Source: CAYNJG01 sp964397295 (lineage in GTDB: Bacteria; Planctomycetota; Planctomycetia; Pirellulales; Pirellulaceae). Taken from it: 64,000 bases of DNA. A program made the translations under genes and the position numbers. This document shows positions 17,395-26,830 of the stretch, one piece after another. The notes under the pieces are model-generated. The model was not told the DNA's origin. It worked only from the letters and a program-made list of their open reading frames with translations, and did no database searches. How positions within the stretch are numbered: the stretch's first letter is position 1; every line of letters begins with the position of its first letter. The stretch spans positions 1 to 64,000 of the forward strand of contig CAYNJG010000009.1 in NCBI GenBank assembly GCA_964397295.1, written 5' to 3'.

Positions 17395-18042
17395 GTGAGT
17401 TCCACTGCTATCAAACCTGTCAGCACATCTCAGGCGATCGATGGCCTGCGCGAAATCGGTCGTGAGTTTCACTCCCGTGGATGGTCCGTCGGAACGAGCA
17501 GCAACTATAGCGTGGTTATCTCGCGTGAGCCTCTGGAACTGCTAGTTACCGCCAGCGGCAAAGACAAAGGCAAGCTCGAAACAACTGACTTCGTGCGTGT
17601 TGATGCGAACGGCAAACCGACCTTTGACGGACAGCCCAAGTCTTCCGCCGAAACGCTGCTGCACACAGTGCTCGCAACACAGCCTGACGTTGGCGCGATT
17701 TTGCATACACATTCTGTTTGGGGAACACTACTTTCTCAACTCTTCGCCGAGGACGGTGGATTTGAAATCAACGACTACGAGATGCTTAAAGGTCTCGATG
17801 GCGTGAAGACTCACCAGCACACCGAGTGGGTGCAGATCTTCGACAACACACAAGATATTGCATCGCTGGCCGACGAAATCGCAGAGCAGCTAAGCGATCC
17901 GAATCGCCGTTGGCAACACGGCTTTCTCATGCGACAGCACGGGCTTTACACCTGGGGTCGCGATTTATTCGAAGCCCGACGGCACATCGAAATTTTTGAA
18001 TTCCTATTTGAGTGCATCGCGCGAAAGCGATCGCTTTCGTAG
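17395..18042 (+). CDS. mtnB: Methylthioribulose-1-phosphate dehydratase
   Basis: A class II aldolase-fold zinc enzyme of the methionine salvage pathway. The 215-residue protein has WSVGTSSNYSVVI near the N-terminus, the zinc histidines in AILHTHSVWGTLLSQ, the catalytic-region segment PKSSAETLLHT and a C-terminal LMRQHGLYTWGRDLFEARRHIE. The start is GTG. mtnD follows 17 bases later, so the two are very likely co-transcribed. MtnC, which acts between them in many bacteria, is not adjacent. Confidence 0.92.
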   Translation: MSSTAIKPVSTSQAIDGLREIGREFHSRGWSVGTSSNYSVVISREPLELLVTASGKDKGKLETTDFVRVDANGKPTFDGQPKSSAETLLHTVLATQPDVGAILHTHSVWGTLLSQLFAEDGGFEINDYEMLKGLDGVKTHQHTEWVQIFDNTQDIASLADEIAEQLSDPNRRWQHGFLMRQHGLYTWGRDLFEARRHIEIFEFLFECIARKRSLS

Positions 18043-18059
18043 TCACAAAGGAGAAACCC

Positions 18060-18617
18060 ATGGCTCGTATAACTATCCACGATGAAGATCGACGAATCGA
18101 AGATCCCAATGAGATCCGCGAATTCCTAGAGCCGTTCGGCATCTGGTACGAAAAGTGGGACGTCGAAGGCCGCATTGGTGAAGACGCGACAAACGAAGAA
18201 ATCCTCGAAGCTTACGCGCCAGAAATCGAGCGACTGAAAGAGAAAGGCGGCTACGTCACGGCGGACGTCATCAACGTCAATCCAAGCGTCGAAGGCCTCG
18301 ATGCGATGCTGAACAAGTTCAATAAAGAACACACGCACAGTGAGGACGAAGTTCGCTTCACCGTGAAAGGCGGCGGTATTTTTCATATCCACCCCGACAA
18401 CGGTCCCGTCTTCGCCGTTCAAGTCGAGAGTGGCGATCTGATCAACGTACCCGAAGGCACCAAGCATTGGTTTGACCTCTGCAGCGACAAAACAATTCGC
18501 TGCATTCGTCTTTTCTTGGACACGTCCGGTTGGTCGCCACACTACACGGAAAGTACCGTCCACGAAAAATACGCGCCCGTTTGCTGGGGTCCGAATTACT
18601 TGGCGAGCGAAAACTAA
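18060..18617 (+). CDS. mtnD: Acireductone dioxygenase
   Basis: A cupin enzyme of methionine salvage that converts acireductone to 2-keto-4-methylthiobutyrate (with Fe) or an off-pathway product (with Ni). The 185-residue protein has the metal site HTHSEDEVRF followed by the second histidine in VPEGTKHWFDL. The ATG at 18060 is preceded by AAAGGAG, one of the few strong Shine-Dalgarno sites in the window, which settles the start against the longer open frame from 18012. It directly follows mtnB. Confidence 0.94.
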   Translation: MARITIHDEDRRIEDPNEIREFLEPFGIWYEKWDVEGRIGEDATNEEILEAYAPEIERLKEKGGYVTADVINVNPSVEGLDAMLNKFNKEHTHSEDEVRFTVKGGGIFHIHPDNGPVFAVQVESGDLINVPEGTKHWFDLCSDKTIRCIRLFLDTSGWSPHYTESTVHEKYAPVCWGPNYLASEN

Positions 18618-18674
18618 ATCGATCTAACCACTTGTTAGAATAGGTTTGTTTAACCCGGTCCAAGGGAAGGCTAC

Positions 18675-19238
18675 GTGCACTGCCTCACTTATGGTGCTGA
18701 GTTAGACAATTGGCGAACAACTGAGCAATACGGAAGAGTTTTGCAGCAGATGAACGATGATTTCAGCAAACGGCTCGAATCCGCCATCGAACGCGGAAAA
18801 CAGGCCGCTGATCAAAAGGCGGACGAAGCACGTCGGCAGGAACAAACCGAAGAGCGCCTACGCGAGCTTCATTCGGAACACCGATTGGTCTTGTGCGAGT
18901 ACATCGAGAAAACCGTCAATCAACTCGCGGATCATTTCCCCGGCTTTCGTTCAGAATCGGTCTACGACGAAGACGGTTGGGGGTCGGCGTGCTACCGCGA
19001 GAACCTACATATTGAAAACGGCCGACGCACGACGCAGTTTAGCCGGTTCGAAATCATCGTCCGTCCATGCTCCGACTTACTGGTGCTCGATATAAAAGGG
19101 AAAGCAAGAGTAAACAGTCGTGAAGTATTTAACCGTTCCCACTTCGCAAAGCTCGCAGAACTCAAGCTGCAAGACTTCAAAACGTGTATTGAAGCGTGGT
19201 CGTTGCAATTCGCAGAGTCGTATGCAGCGAAAAGCTAA
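18675..19238 (+). CDS. Hypothetical protein, coiled-coil N-terminal half
   Basis: A 187-residue soluble protein of unknown function. Residues about 25-80 are highly charged and helical (many E, R, Q, K), suggesting a coiled coil; the rest is mixed alpha/beta. The GTG at 18675 is the longest start; an ATG at 18750 gives 162 residues and begins directly at the helical part. It lies 57 bases after mtnD but has no obvious link to methionine salvage. No domain recognised. Confidence 0.6.
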   Translation: MHCLTYGAELDNWRTTEQYGRVLQQMNDDFSKRLESAIERGKQAADQKADEARRQEQTEERLRELHSEHRLVLCEYIEKTVNQLADHFPGFRSESVYDEDGWGSACYRENLHIENGRRTTQFSRFEIIVRPCSDLLVLDIKGKARVNSREVFNRSHFAKLAELKLQDFKTCIEAWSLQFAESYAAKS

Positions 19239-19439
19239 TTCAAATCCTTCCCAGGTCAAAAACCAACAAAGTCAAGCAGAGCCAAATATTTGGCAAAATC
19301 CCTTACGCACGATATACATCATCGTATTATTGAAGGGCCCCGGGAGACAAACCGTCACCGAACCAACCATGACGGCCACAACTGTCCAGTTTTCTTACCC
19401 CCTTTTGGGATAACGCGGAAGCACACTTTCGGAGTCACG

Positions 19440-20282
19440 ATGGCTGACAAAATCACATTCTCTTTTGGCGAAAACTGGCGAGACTACCTCACGACGGTTT
19501 CCGAAGACGAGATCAACTCCGCTGGAACCGAAATCGACAAATGGCTGGGCTCAAAGAGTCTCGAGGGAAAGTCGCTGATCGATATTGGATCTGGATCTGG
19601 AATCCATTCATTGGCCTTCCACAAATTCGGAGTAAACCAACTTCGCTCCGTTGATGTGGATCCGCACAGCGTGACTGCAACCACCAGCATGTGGGAGCAA
19701 GCAGGTTCACCCGACAACTGGAAAGTCGAACATGGCTCTATCCTCGACGCGGACTTTGTAAAAAGCCTTGGCCAATATGACGTTGTCTATTCATGGGGAG
19801 TCCTACACCACACTGGATCGATGTGGGAAGCGATCGACAACGCCCTTCGCTTAGTAAAGCCAGGCGGGAGAGTTTGGATTGCGATCTACGTGCACGGACC
19901 AAATTTTGAGCGTGATCTCGAGCTCAAGAAGAAATACAACGCATCCAGCGACTCTGGAAAAAAATGGATGCTGAGAAAGTGGATTTTCCGTGACATGTTG
20001 CGTCTGGCGAAAGCACGCAAGAATCCATTCATCTGGTTCAGCGACAAATCCAAACGTGGAATGAACCGCTACCACGACGCGATCGATTGGCTTGGGGGCC
20101 TACCCTACGAAGTGGCTTCAGCACAAGAGATCACGGAATTCTGTCTCAAGCGTGATCTCATCATGGAAGGAATTGAAGTCGCGCCGGAAGGTGGTTGTAG
20201 TGACTACGTTCTACGTCACGTGCCAGGACTGAGCCAAACAATCGGCGACTCGATTGACTTAGCTCTAAACGCTTCCAGCTGA
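19440..20282 (+). CDS. SAM-dependent class I methyltransferase
   Basis: A 280-residue methyltransferase. Motif I is LIDIGSGSGIHSLAF, followed by VDVDPHSVTAT (motif II acid) and YDVVYSWGVLHHTGSMWEAI, then VKPGGRVWIAIY, in classical order. The C-terminal 100 residues are basic and unusual (LKKKYNASSDSGKKWMLRKW). The frame is open to 19290, but the start at 19440 matches the domain boundary and has sensible composition. The substrate is unknown; neighbours give no hint. Confidence 0.85.
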   Translation: MADKITFSFGENWRDYLTTVSEDEINSAGTEIDKWLGSKSLEGKSLIDIGSGSGIHSLAFHKFGVNQLRSVDVDPHSVTATTSMWEQAGSPDNWKVEHGSILDADFVKSLGQYDVVYSWGVLHHTGSMWEAIDNALRLVKPGGRVWIAIYVHGPNFERDLELKKKYNASSDSGKKWMLRKWIFRDMLRLAKARKNPFIWFSDKSKRGMNRYHDAIDWLGGLPYEVASAQEITEFCLKRDLIMEGIEVAPEGGCSDYVLRHVPGLSQTIGDSIDLALNASS

Positions 20283-20303
20283 TTCGTCCGACAAACTGAA
20301 TCT

Positions 20304-20675
20304 TCAAATACTGAGATGACCCTTGAGTATGCGCATCGTGCGCTGCACCCCGTCGGGCCCAACTTTGGAGCCGTGGCCCGGCCCTTCGTCATCCATAAAC
20401 GCCGCCATCTGGCCTTCACCAATGAAGTGCTCGGTCAACTGATCTGGCGGACCGACGTAGACCGCGAAGCCGCCTTTATTGACCTGCTGCAAATAAGTCA
20501 CTGCCCCGTGAGTTTCATGGTGCGCCGCGTTGTGCATATCGCGAGGAAAGTGGGGACCAAGCTGTTGCTCGATCGTTTCCAAGACTTCCGCAGAATCCAG
20601 GTCGAAATCGTATTCCACGATGCGACTGAATTTTTCCGGTGTATCACTGCAACAGATTACTTTGATCTTCGTCAT
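20304..20675 (-). CDS. Hypothetical protein, 123 residues
   Basis: A small acidic soluble protein starting MTKIKVICCSDTPEKFSRIV, with histidines in HNAAHHETHGAVTYLQQ. No signal peptide or membrane segment is seen. It lies between the methyltransferase gene (convergent) and a membrane-protein gene on the same strand. No family recognised. Confidence 0.6.
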   Translation of the reverse strand: MTKIKVICCSDTPEKFSRIVEYDFDLDSAEVLETIEQQLGPHFPRDMHNAAHHETHGAVTYLQQVNKGGFAVYVGPPDQLTEHFIGEGQMAAFMDDEGPGHGSKVGPDGVQRTMRILKGHLSI

Positions 20676-20709
20676 GCGACCTTCGTTTCTTTTCTTCCAA
20701 CTAATTCAT

Positions 20710-22230
20710 TTAACTAGCTGTTGGCAAACTAGACTTCTTCGGCAACCAACTGTCCGTAAGCATACTCACCGCAACACGATCTTCCAGATTGGGACGAAAC
20801 ACCGTTAGCAACATCAACGGCAAGTACCAAGCCATGTAGGTGCCTCCGCCGTAGCCATGCCAGAACTGTGCGGCGACCATCAACGCAGCACTACAACTTA
20901 GCAGCGTCCCGAGATTTTTCTGAGCCGGCCAAAGTGCCATGCTTATCGACAATGCGACAAACGCAACGAGTACCGGCAAGCGATAGTTTGCGTCGAGACC
21001 GCCAGCTTCTGGATTCCATATGCCGCCCAATTCGCTCATCGCCGGAGCATGCAGTCCAAACATGCGAACAAGATCTTGCTGCAAACCGTTCGCCGAAAAT
21101 GCCAAAAGCAACGCCGTCAGGATCGTTAGCGTCCCAATGTAGGACACTAAGAATCGCCGAATACCGCGATGCCAATAGAAGCTTATCCACAGCGGCAACA
21201 AGAAGAACGGATAGTAGACGAGCCCACTCGCCAAACCGATCAGCACACCTGAAACCAATGGACGGCGATAATATAAAACAGCCCACACGAGCGTTGCGGC
21301 CGGCAGAACGTGTTCGATACGACCAGTTAAGATGCTGGTGTACGGCAACATCAGATACAACGAAGCCGCACCAATGCCCGTCGCGATGCTGCGAAAGTGC
21401 CAGTAGCCGATGAGCACCATGCCGATAGCGATCAGCAATTGCGAGGCTACGCAAAAGGCTTTCGAAAAGCTCGTCGGCAGCCCACTAAGCAGTTCGTAAC
21501 CGGGTCCGTGGCTGGATGCTGGAGCCACGCGTGCTATTCGATAGTCCGTCGCATTGGACTGTGGATTCTCTGGCTCGGAAATCACGTTCCCCATCAAGAA
21601 CACGAACAACGAGATTCCAATAAACAACAATCCGCCCTGCGACAAGTTTGGCTCGAGCAACGGCCTTCGCACCATGATCGAATCGAGCAGCAACCGGACA
21701 AGCAGTAACCCACTGACGCCAAATAAATAGCCAAAGCCCCAAACTTCTAGACTTTTCCACTTTTTGAATTCTGCACTCGCTTCCTCGGTTGCTTTTGCGA
21801 TCGCTTCCTCGCTCTCTGCTTGGCTCTCTGCTTGGCTCTCTTGTTCGCTAACTTGCTCCCTAGCTTGCTCGCCGCCCTCCGCAATTCCCGCAGCAGCCAC
21901 TCCTTCAATGGATCCATCCAATTCGGAATTCAACGGAATAGAGCTCGACCCACTCTCACCCAAATCTGCAGCGTTCGTTTCTATCTCTGTTGAAGAATCA
22001 ATATTTCCAGCAACGACGTCCGGCAGTTCTTCCGCAATGCGTGATGACTCAGACTGCCCGTAGTAGACCATCAAGAGTCCGGGCCCAAGCAAAATCAACA
22101 ACAACAAGTCGAGGTTGCGCACACTGAAAAGGCGACCGAACTTGAAGAATAGACCTATAAGCAACAGCGACGACAGGTACACCCATGTCGTGGGTTCGAC
22201 CGCGTGATACTGAAATAGAAAGTCGCTCAT
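20710..22230 (-). CDS. Polytopic membrane protein, unknown
   Basis: A 506-residue protein with two N-terminal helices, a soluble acidic segment at about residues 68-150, and roughly nine further hydrophobic segments to the C-terminus. The soluble part holds short Q-E-S-A repeats (SEQESQAESQAESEE). The layout resembles GT-C-type glycosyltransferases or uncharacterised mannosyltransferase-like proteins, but no catalytic acidic motif can be pointed to. It is divergent from the polysaccharide lipoprotein gene, so a role at the envelope is possible. Function not assigned. Confidence 0.75.
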   Translation of the reverse strand: MSDFLFQYHAVEPTTWVYLSSLLLIGLFFKFGRLFSVRNLDLLLLILLGPGLLMVYYGQSESSRIAEELPDVVAGNIDSSTEIETNAADLGESGSSSIPLNSELDGSIEGVAAAGIAEGGEQAREQVSEQESQAESQAESEEAIAKATEEASAEFKKWKSLEVWGFGYLFGVSGLLLVRLLLDSIMVRRPLLEPNLSQGGLLFIGISLFVFLMGNVISEPENPQSNATDYRIARVAPASSHGPGYELLSGLPTSFSKAFCVASQLLIAIGMVLIGYWHFRSIATGIGAASLYLMLPYTSILTGRIEHVLPAATLVWAVLYYRRPLVSGVLIGLASGLVYYPFFLLPLWISFYWHRGIRRFLVSYIGTLTILTALLLAFSANGLQQDLVRMFGLHAPAMSELGGIWNPEAGGLDANYRLPVLVAFVALSISMALWPAQKNLGTLLSCSAALMVAAQFWHGYGGGTYMAWYLPLMLLTVFRPNLEDRVAVSMLTDSWLPKKSSLPTAS

Positions 22231-22570
22231 GGAGGCCCTGCGTCCGCACGCGAAGAAATCAGATTCCTGCAGCGAGTGATATCAAAGATCCTATTGCCAA
22301 GAGAATAGGTAACCGCCGCAACTTTTCAACCATTCCATTGGGCAATTCTGACCCAGTAGGGGCAACCAAATAGGAGTCGCACTCACAAACTAGCATCGCT
22401 ATCGCAAGTATCCCAAACGAACACGCAATTCACGAATGCAAAAACCCATGCTTTTCAAACTCAATCGAAGACCTCAATTGACACTCCTACTCGTGTTTAG
22501 TACATACCGCCCGCCTACCAGCGTAGTGGGGTAGTTTTTTCGCATTCGTTCTATTCACGTTTCGGCACCG
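22231..22570. other. Divergent control region at the start of the polysaccharide locus
   Basis: This 340-base region separates the membrane-protein gene from the lipoprotein-wza unit. It contains a possible promoter at 22478-22506 and, at 22516-22540, a weak CTACC/GGTAG hairpin followed by TTTTTT, which could be a leader terminator. Nothing else is recognisable. Confidence 0.45.
22478..22506 (+). promoter_or_regulatory. Possible promoter of the lipoprotein-wza genes
   Basis: A perfect TTGACA (22478-22483) is followed after 17 bases by TACATA (22501-22506), a poor -10 box. A start near 22513 would leave a leader of about 58 bases. The -35 match and position support it; the -10 does not. Confidence 0.35.
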
Positions 22571-24487
22571 ATGACTCAGCAAAAGCTTGAAAAAAGCCTC
22601 GTTCGCACAACACCCATCGCGTGGTTGTTGGTTGCTGTATCGCTGAGCTTGAGCGGATGTGGCTTGCTCCGTGAAACTCACCACGTCACCGATTTGGCAA
22701 GACGAACGACGTTTTTAGAACCCCGCTTCTACGACTACATTCGCAGCGACAAAGTCGCACAACGCGAAGCACGATTGCTGGCGGAGCAAGCATGGGGCGA
22801 ACTGAGCCAAACGATGCCCAACGCTTCAGCAGACTATCAGAACGGTTTCACTGAAGGCTTTGCCGACTACCTGTATCGAGGTGGCGAGGGCGAGCCACCA
22901 CTGATTCCACCACGGGGATATTGGAACCTACGTTTCCTCAACCAATTCGGACGACTAACAATCAACGACTGGTACGAAGGCTTTCGCCATGGCGTGCAAG
23001 TCTGCAAATCCACCGGTTTACGAAATATGTGGCTCGTACCCACATCGTTGCTAGGTGGATTGGACGAAGAAGATTCTCTTCCAAGCTCGGAAAACCAGCT
23101 CTGGTCGGCTGACCCGGACCTGAACATGAATCAGATGTTCCGCGAGCCCGATCCAGAACCGGAACCCGACTTGGAATCGCTCTCGAACCCCGACAATCCT
23201 CCAGTTCCTGAACCTAACCCTGAATCAGAGCCTAGCCCGGAACTTGCGACGAAACGGGATACCGAAGACACAGACAAATCCGACGCGATCAAACAACCTA
23301 GTGCGTTCGGACTTGAGCCAAGTGATGACAGTCTCGACAGCCGCGATCCTTTGTTCGAACCGACAAAAACCGATCCGCTAGATGACGTCTTGTCTCCCGA
23401 GCCAACCATGCCCGATACCGGAAAAGTGGAAGATGACATTTTCGGTTCACCGGAAGGTATGTTTGATTCCAGTGACAGCTTTGAGGTCGACGACCTTAAC
23501 TTCGACTTTGAAGATAGCTCATACAAGCCGAAGTCGAACGGACCACTTGCCATACGCGCCGTGAACCCCGTCGCAAAGATCCCGAGCTACCTAGAACATT
23601 CGAATTCACCACCGATCGCGGTTACGTCCGGACTGTACGACGAAGGAATTCCGTTGCCTCCCGAAGGAATGATCATCACATCATCGGACAACGTGGCTCC
23701 ACCGCCGCCGAATCGTGCGATCCAAACAAACCAAAGAGGCAGCCGCCCCGCTGCACAGCGGCCGTTGCCACTAAAGATCACTCCATCGCAAACGCAGACC
23801 GCGACGCCTTACCAAAGCAGAACAAGCGCGTCCGCAAGAACGCCAAACGCCAACTTGCGGCAGCAACGACCCATCGGCAGCTCACTCACCGTCACCGACC
23901 TGCTGATGGAAGCTCAACCTATCGAACAACAACCGCCGTCAAAACAAATGACAATGTGGCTCGATGACAATCCACCTCAAAAGCCCAATGCCCCGGGCGC
24001 TCCGCCCGTCCAAGACGAAGTAAGTTGGGAACCATTCGAGGCCGACAATTCGTCAACGGGATTGAATCCCGCAAACGGTACGCCCACCGGAAATCGAAAA
24101 GATATTTCGTTCGACGAAGACTTCGGAGCCTTGAAATACGAAGACATTTTGGATGAACGAAAAATGCAACGCTCGACGGAGTGGAATCCAAAACGAGAAG
24201 AACTGCCGTTGAGGATAGGCACACGTACGATTACCAATCCACATCCATCGAAACCGAATCCGTCCATACCGTCGACACCACGGATGCAGCTTCGTGCCGA
24301 GGGTCCGAGCAAACCAAACGTCGATGGATTGAAAATGGGAATTCCTAGCGAACTCAATGAGCTCCCCAAAATCTACGTCCGGCCGAAGGCTTCGGGCGTG
24401 GTGCAGCCCATTAATCCACCAAACGATGGCCATTCGCTGAAGATGGATTTGATTGAAGAGCCTGCACTTCGTTGGCGAGATCGATAA
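22571..24487 (+). CDS. Large acidic, proline-rich lipoprotein of the polysaccharide locus
   Basis: A 638-residue predicted lipoprotein with lipobox LSGC (Cys30). Residues about 50-155 form a compact, aromatic-rich domain (QNGFTEGFADYLYRG, GYWNLRFLNQFGR). After it comes a long low-complexity region rich in D, E, P and S, and a disordered Pro/Thr/Gln-rich tail. The wza-like gene follows after 59 bases and the pair probably forms an operon, so the lipoprotein may be an outer-membrane partner of export. No characterised family recognised; it may be planctomycete-specific. Confidence 0.75.
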   Translation: MTQQKLEKSLVRTTPIAWLLVAVSLSLSGCGLLRETHHVTDLARRTTFLEPRFYDYIRSDKVAQREARLLAEQAWGELSQTMPNASADYQNGFTEGFADYLYRGGEGEPPLIPPRGYWNLRFLNQFGRLTINDWYEGFRHGVQVCKSTGLRNMWLVPTSLLGGLDEEDSLPSSENQLWSADPDLNMNQMFREPDPEPEPDLESLSNPDNPPVPEPNPESEPSPELATKRDTEDTDKSDAIKQPSAFGLEPSDDSLDSRDPLFEPTKTDPLDDVLSPEPTMPDTGKVEDDIFGSPEGMFDSSDSFEVDDLNFDFEDSSYKPKSNGPLAIRAVNPVAKIPSYLEHSNSPPIAVTSGLYDEGIPLPPEGMIITSSDNVAPPPPNRAIQTNQRGSRPAAQRPLPLKITPSQTQTATPYQSRTSASARTPNANLRQQRPIGSSLTVTDLLMEAQPIEQQPPSKQMTMWLDDNPPQKPNAPGAPPVQDEVSWEPFEADNSSTGLNPANGTPTGNRKDISFDEDFGALKYEDILDERKMQRSTEWNPKREELPLRIGTRTITNPHPSKPNPSIPSTPRMQLRAEGPSKPNVDGLKMGIPSELNELPKIYVRPKASGVVQPINPPNDGHSLKMDLIEEPALRWRDR

Positions 24488-24546
24488 TCCATCATGCCAC
24501 CAGTTCACCAACAGAAATAACCAACCTCAACGCATTCACAATTAGC

Positions 24547-25899
24547 ATGACCAACCATCATCCACTCATGACGATTGACAAACGGCACGGCTGGTTGCTG
24601 TGTTTTTGTTTGATGCTGTTCACTGGTTGTTCTGCATGGACCAATCCGGTTGCGAACGGGATTCCCGTACGCATGCTGCCGCCGGAAATCCTGGTGAAGC
24701 CAAAAGCAGATCTCGAACCGATTCCGTGGGCCCTGCTTCAACGGGCACCTAAAAAGGATGTGTTGCTGCAACCAGGTGACGTCCTAGGTTTGTACATTGA
24801 AGGCGTACTAGGTCGAGACGATCAACTTCCGCCGGTCAACATTCCGACAGCAAGCAACGTTCCGCCATCGCTTGGATTCCCAATTCCAATTCGCAACGAC
24901 GGCACGATCCCGGCACCTCTGATCCAACCGCCAAAACTAGCCGGCATGACGATCGAGGATGCCGAAAAGAAACTTATCAAAGCCTACACGGTCGATAAAC
25001 AAGTCTTGGTGCCCGACGAGCAGCGAATCATCCTGACCATGATTCGCCGCAAACACTCCCGAATATTAGTCATTCGGCAGGACTCGTTGGGACAGAGACA
25101 ACTCTTCCAACCTAGCGCACGAGGACTGGTCGCGGATTCCGTCACCGACGTGAACTCGACACAACAGAGCCGTGGATTTCTTATCGACATCCCCGCCAAC
25201 GAGGCTGACATCGTGACAGCACTCGCGCAAACTGGGGGTTTGCCAGGGCGTGATGCGAAAGATGAAATCCTGGTCTATCGTCGTGGGCAACGGAATCAAT
25301 CCGGCTCGACTGGCGAAGAAGCGAACCTTCAAACATTCAACGTCCAACAGCTAAATCGCCTTGCCGCACCACAGCGGATTCCATTGACCAAAAAGAAAGG
25401 CGAAGACGTCAACATCCGCGAAAGAGACGTCGTGCTTAACGATGGTGACATCATCGTCATCGGCGTTCGTGGCGCCGAGTTCTACTACACGGGCGGACTA
25501 CTTAGGAATGCGCAGGTTCCGATGCCGCTAGACATCGACCTCACCGCAACCGAAGCGATCATGCGAAGTGGTGGTCCATTGGTTAACGGAGGTATTGGCG
25601 GCGGACAATTCAACAACCTTATCATCGCCGGTGGTGCTGCCGACACAAATCCAAGCTTGCTAACCGTGCTGCGAAAAGGCCCAAACAATCGGCGTGTGCC
25701 CATTCGCGTGGACCTGAATGAAGCCATGCGAGATCCGCGCGAAGATATTCTGATTAAGGACGGCGATACGCTGGTCTTACAACAGACCACAGGCGAAGCA
25801 TTCAGTCGCTATCTGTTCGGAGTCTTCGGAATCAACGCAACGGGGCAGCTATTCCAGCGTAATGATGCCATCGGTACCGCGGCCATCGCGTTGCCATAA
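24547..25899 (+). CDS. Wza-type polysaccharide export lipoprotein
   Basis: An outer-membrane polysaccharide secretin-like exporter of the Wza/KpsD class, about 450 residues from the ATG at 24547. It has a lipoprotein signal (LFTGC), the export-domain start LLQPGDVLGLYIEGVLG, and SLBB-like beta-grasp segments (DGTIPAPLIQPPKL; YYTGGLLRNAQVPMP; IKDGDTLVLQQ). A later in-frame ATG at 24568 is also possible. It should act with the Wzc-like protein encoded at 30.3 kb. The C-terminal helix that spans the membrane in E. coli Wza is not obvious. Confidence 0.9.
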   Translation: MTNHHPLMTIDKRHGWLLCFCLMLFTGCSAWTNPVANGIPVRMLPPEILVKPKADLEPIPWALLQRAPKKDVLLQPGDVLGLYIEGVLGRDDQLPPVNIPTASNVPPSLGFPIPIRNDGTIPAPLIQPPKLAGMTIEDAEKKLIKAYTVDKQVLVPDEQRIILTMIRRKHSRILVIRQDSLGQRQLFQPSARGLVADSVTDVNSTQQSRGFLIDIPANEADIVTALAQTGGLPGRDAKDEILVYRRGQRNQSGSTGEEANLQTFNVQQLNRLAAPQRIPLTKKKGEDVNIRERDVVLNDGDIIVIGVRGAEFYYTGGLLRNAQVPMPLDIDLTATEAIMRSGGPLVNGGIGGGQFNNLIIAGGAADTNPSLLTVLRKGPNNRRVPIRVDLNEAMRDPREDILIKDGDTLVLQQTTGEAFSRYLFGVFGINATGQLFQRNDAIGTAAIALP

Positions 25900-25939
25900 A
25901 CGCAATTGGGTTGCTTGAAATTCGCCAGCACATCATGAT

Positions 25940-26794
25940 GTGAAGATGAAACTTTACAGTGCGCGGATCCCGGTACTTTTGTGTAGCTTGATAGTTTGCG
26001 CACAGTTGTCCTGCGATCAACCTTCGGTTCCAGTGGGCCCAAAGAAGAAATCTGCGTCTACAGAGTCAGACGAATCCACCTCTGACGAAGCCGAATCTAG
26101 CGTTGACCCGCAACCAAAAACGCCAGTCAAGATTCCGGCTCCCACACCAAAGCTTCTGAAAAAAGCACACTCCGTAACTGTCCGGCTTGGGAACGAGGCA
26201 TTCGATGGATCCGGCGTGATTATCCATCGAGACGATCAATCGCTTTACATACTCACCGTTGCCCACGCTGTGCGGGAGCGCATCAATCGAGTGGAGATTT
26301 TCGCGGGAAAGGAAACTCCAATCGCTGAGCTGAACCAAGTAAAAGTGCTGTCAAAGCAGGAAAGAGCCGACTTGGCGTTAATTCAAGTGCCAATAAGTGA
26401 CGACATCGAAACTACGGTCGCTCGTATCGCCAAACTCGAAGAGGACGATCCGCAGCCCGCCTTTGGGTACTCGGTTGGTTGTGGTGATGGGAAACCGCCA
26501 TCAACGCATCGTGAGCACATCCTAGGAGCCCATTCGATAAGAATTGAACTGGAGAGTGGTAGCACGAACCGGTACATGTGGCGGACAGAATCACCGCAGG
26601 AACAAGGGCGTTCCGGGGGCCCCCTTCTGGATGTTAACGGAGATTTACTCGGGATTGCGTTGGGGAAATATGCAGATAGAGGGTACTACGCACATCTTCG
26701 AGAGATTTCCGAGTATTTAATTGACAGCGGTCTCGCAAACCTGGTAACATATCCAGATCGATCCCAGGTGGCCGATAAACCTCAGGGTAAGTAG
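25940..26794 (+). CDS. Secreted trypsin-like serine protease
   Basis: A 284-residue secreted protease. The triad is visible as H109 (TVAHAV), D144 (RADLALIQV) and S225 (GRSGGPLLD), as in HtrA-like chymotrypsin-fold enzymes. There is a hydrophobic signal at residues 9-22 followed by a cysteine (QLSCDQP); the lipobox is imperfect, so lipidation is uncertain. A charged, disordered linker occupies residues 35-70. No PDZ domain is present. The GTG at 25940 and the ATG at 25946 are nearly equivalent starts. It lies between wza and the ligase gene, suggesting envelope quality control or processing. Confidence 0.83.
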   Translation: MKMKLYSARIPVLLCSLIVCAQLSCDQPSVPVGPKKKSASTESDESTSDEAESSVDPQPKTPVKIPAPTPKLLKKAHSVTVRLGNEAFDGSGVIIHRDDQSLYILTVAHAVRERINRVEIFAGKETPIAELNQVKVLSKQERADLALIQVPISDDIETTVARIAKLEEDDPQPAFGYSVGCGDGKPPSTHREHILGAHSIRIELESGSTNRYMWRTESPQEQGRSGGPLLDVNGDLLGIALGKYADRGYYAHLREISEYLIDSGLANLVTYPDRSQVADKPQGK

Positions 26795-26830
26795 GTATTT
26801 TGTAGAAGATTAGTGGAACTAAGGCACATC

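Noticed and set aside
22448..22534. 28-codon frame before the lipoprotein gene
   Set aside because: It contains the promoter-like TTGACA, has no ribosome-binding site and no recognisable family.
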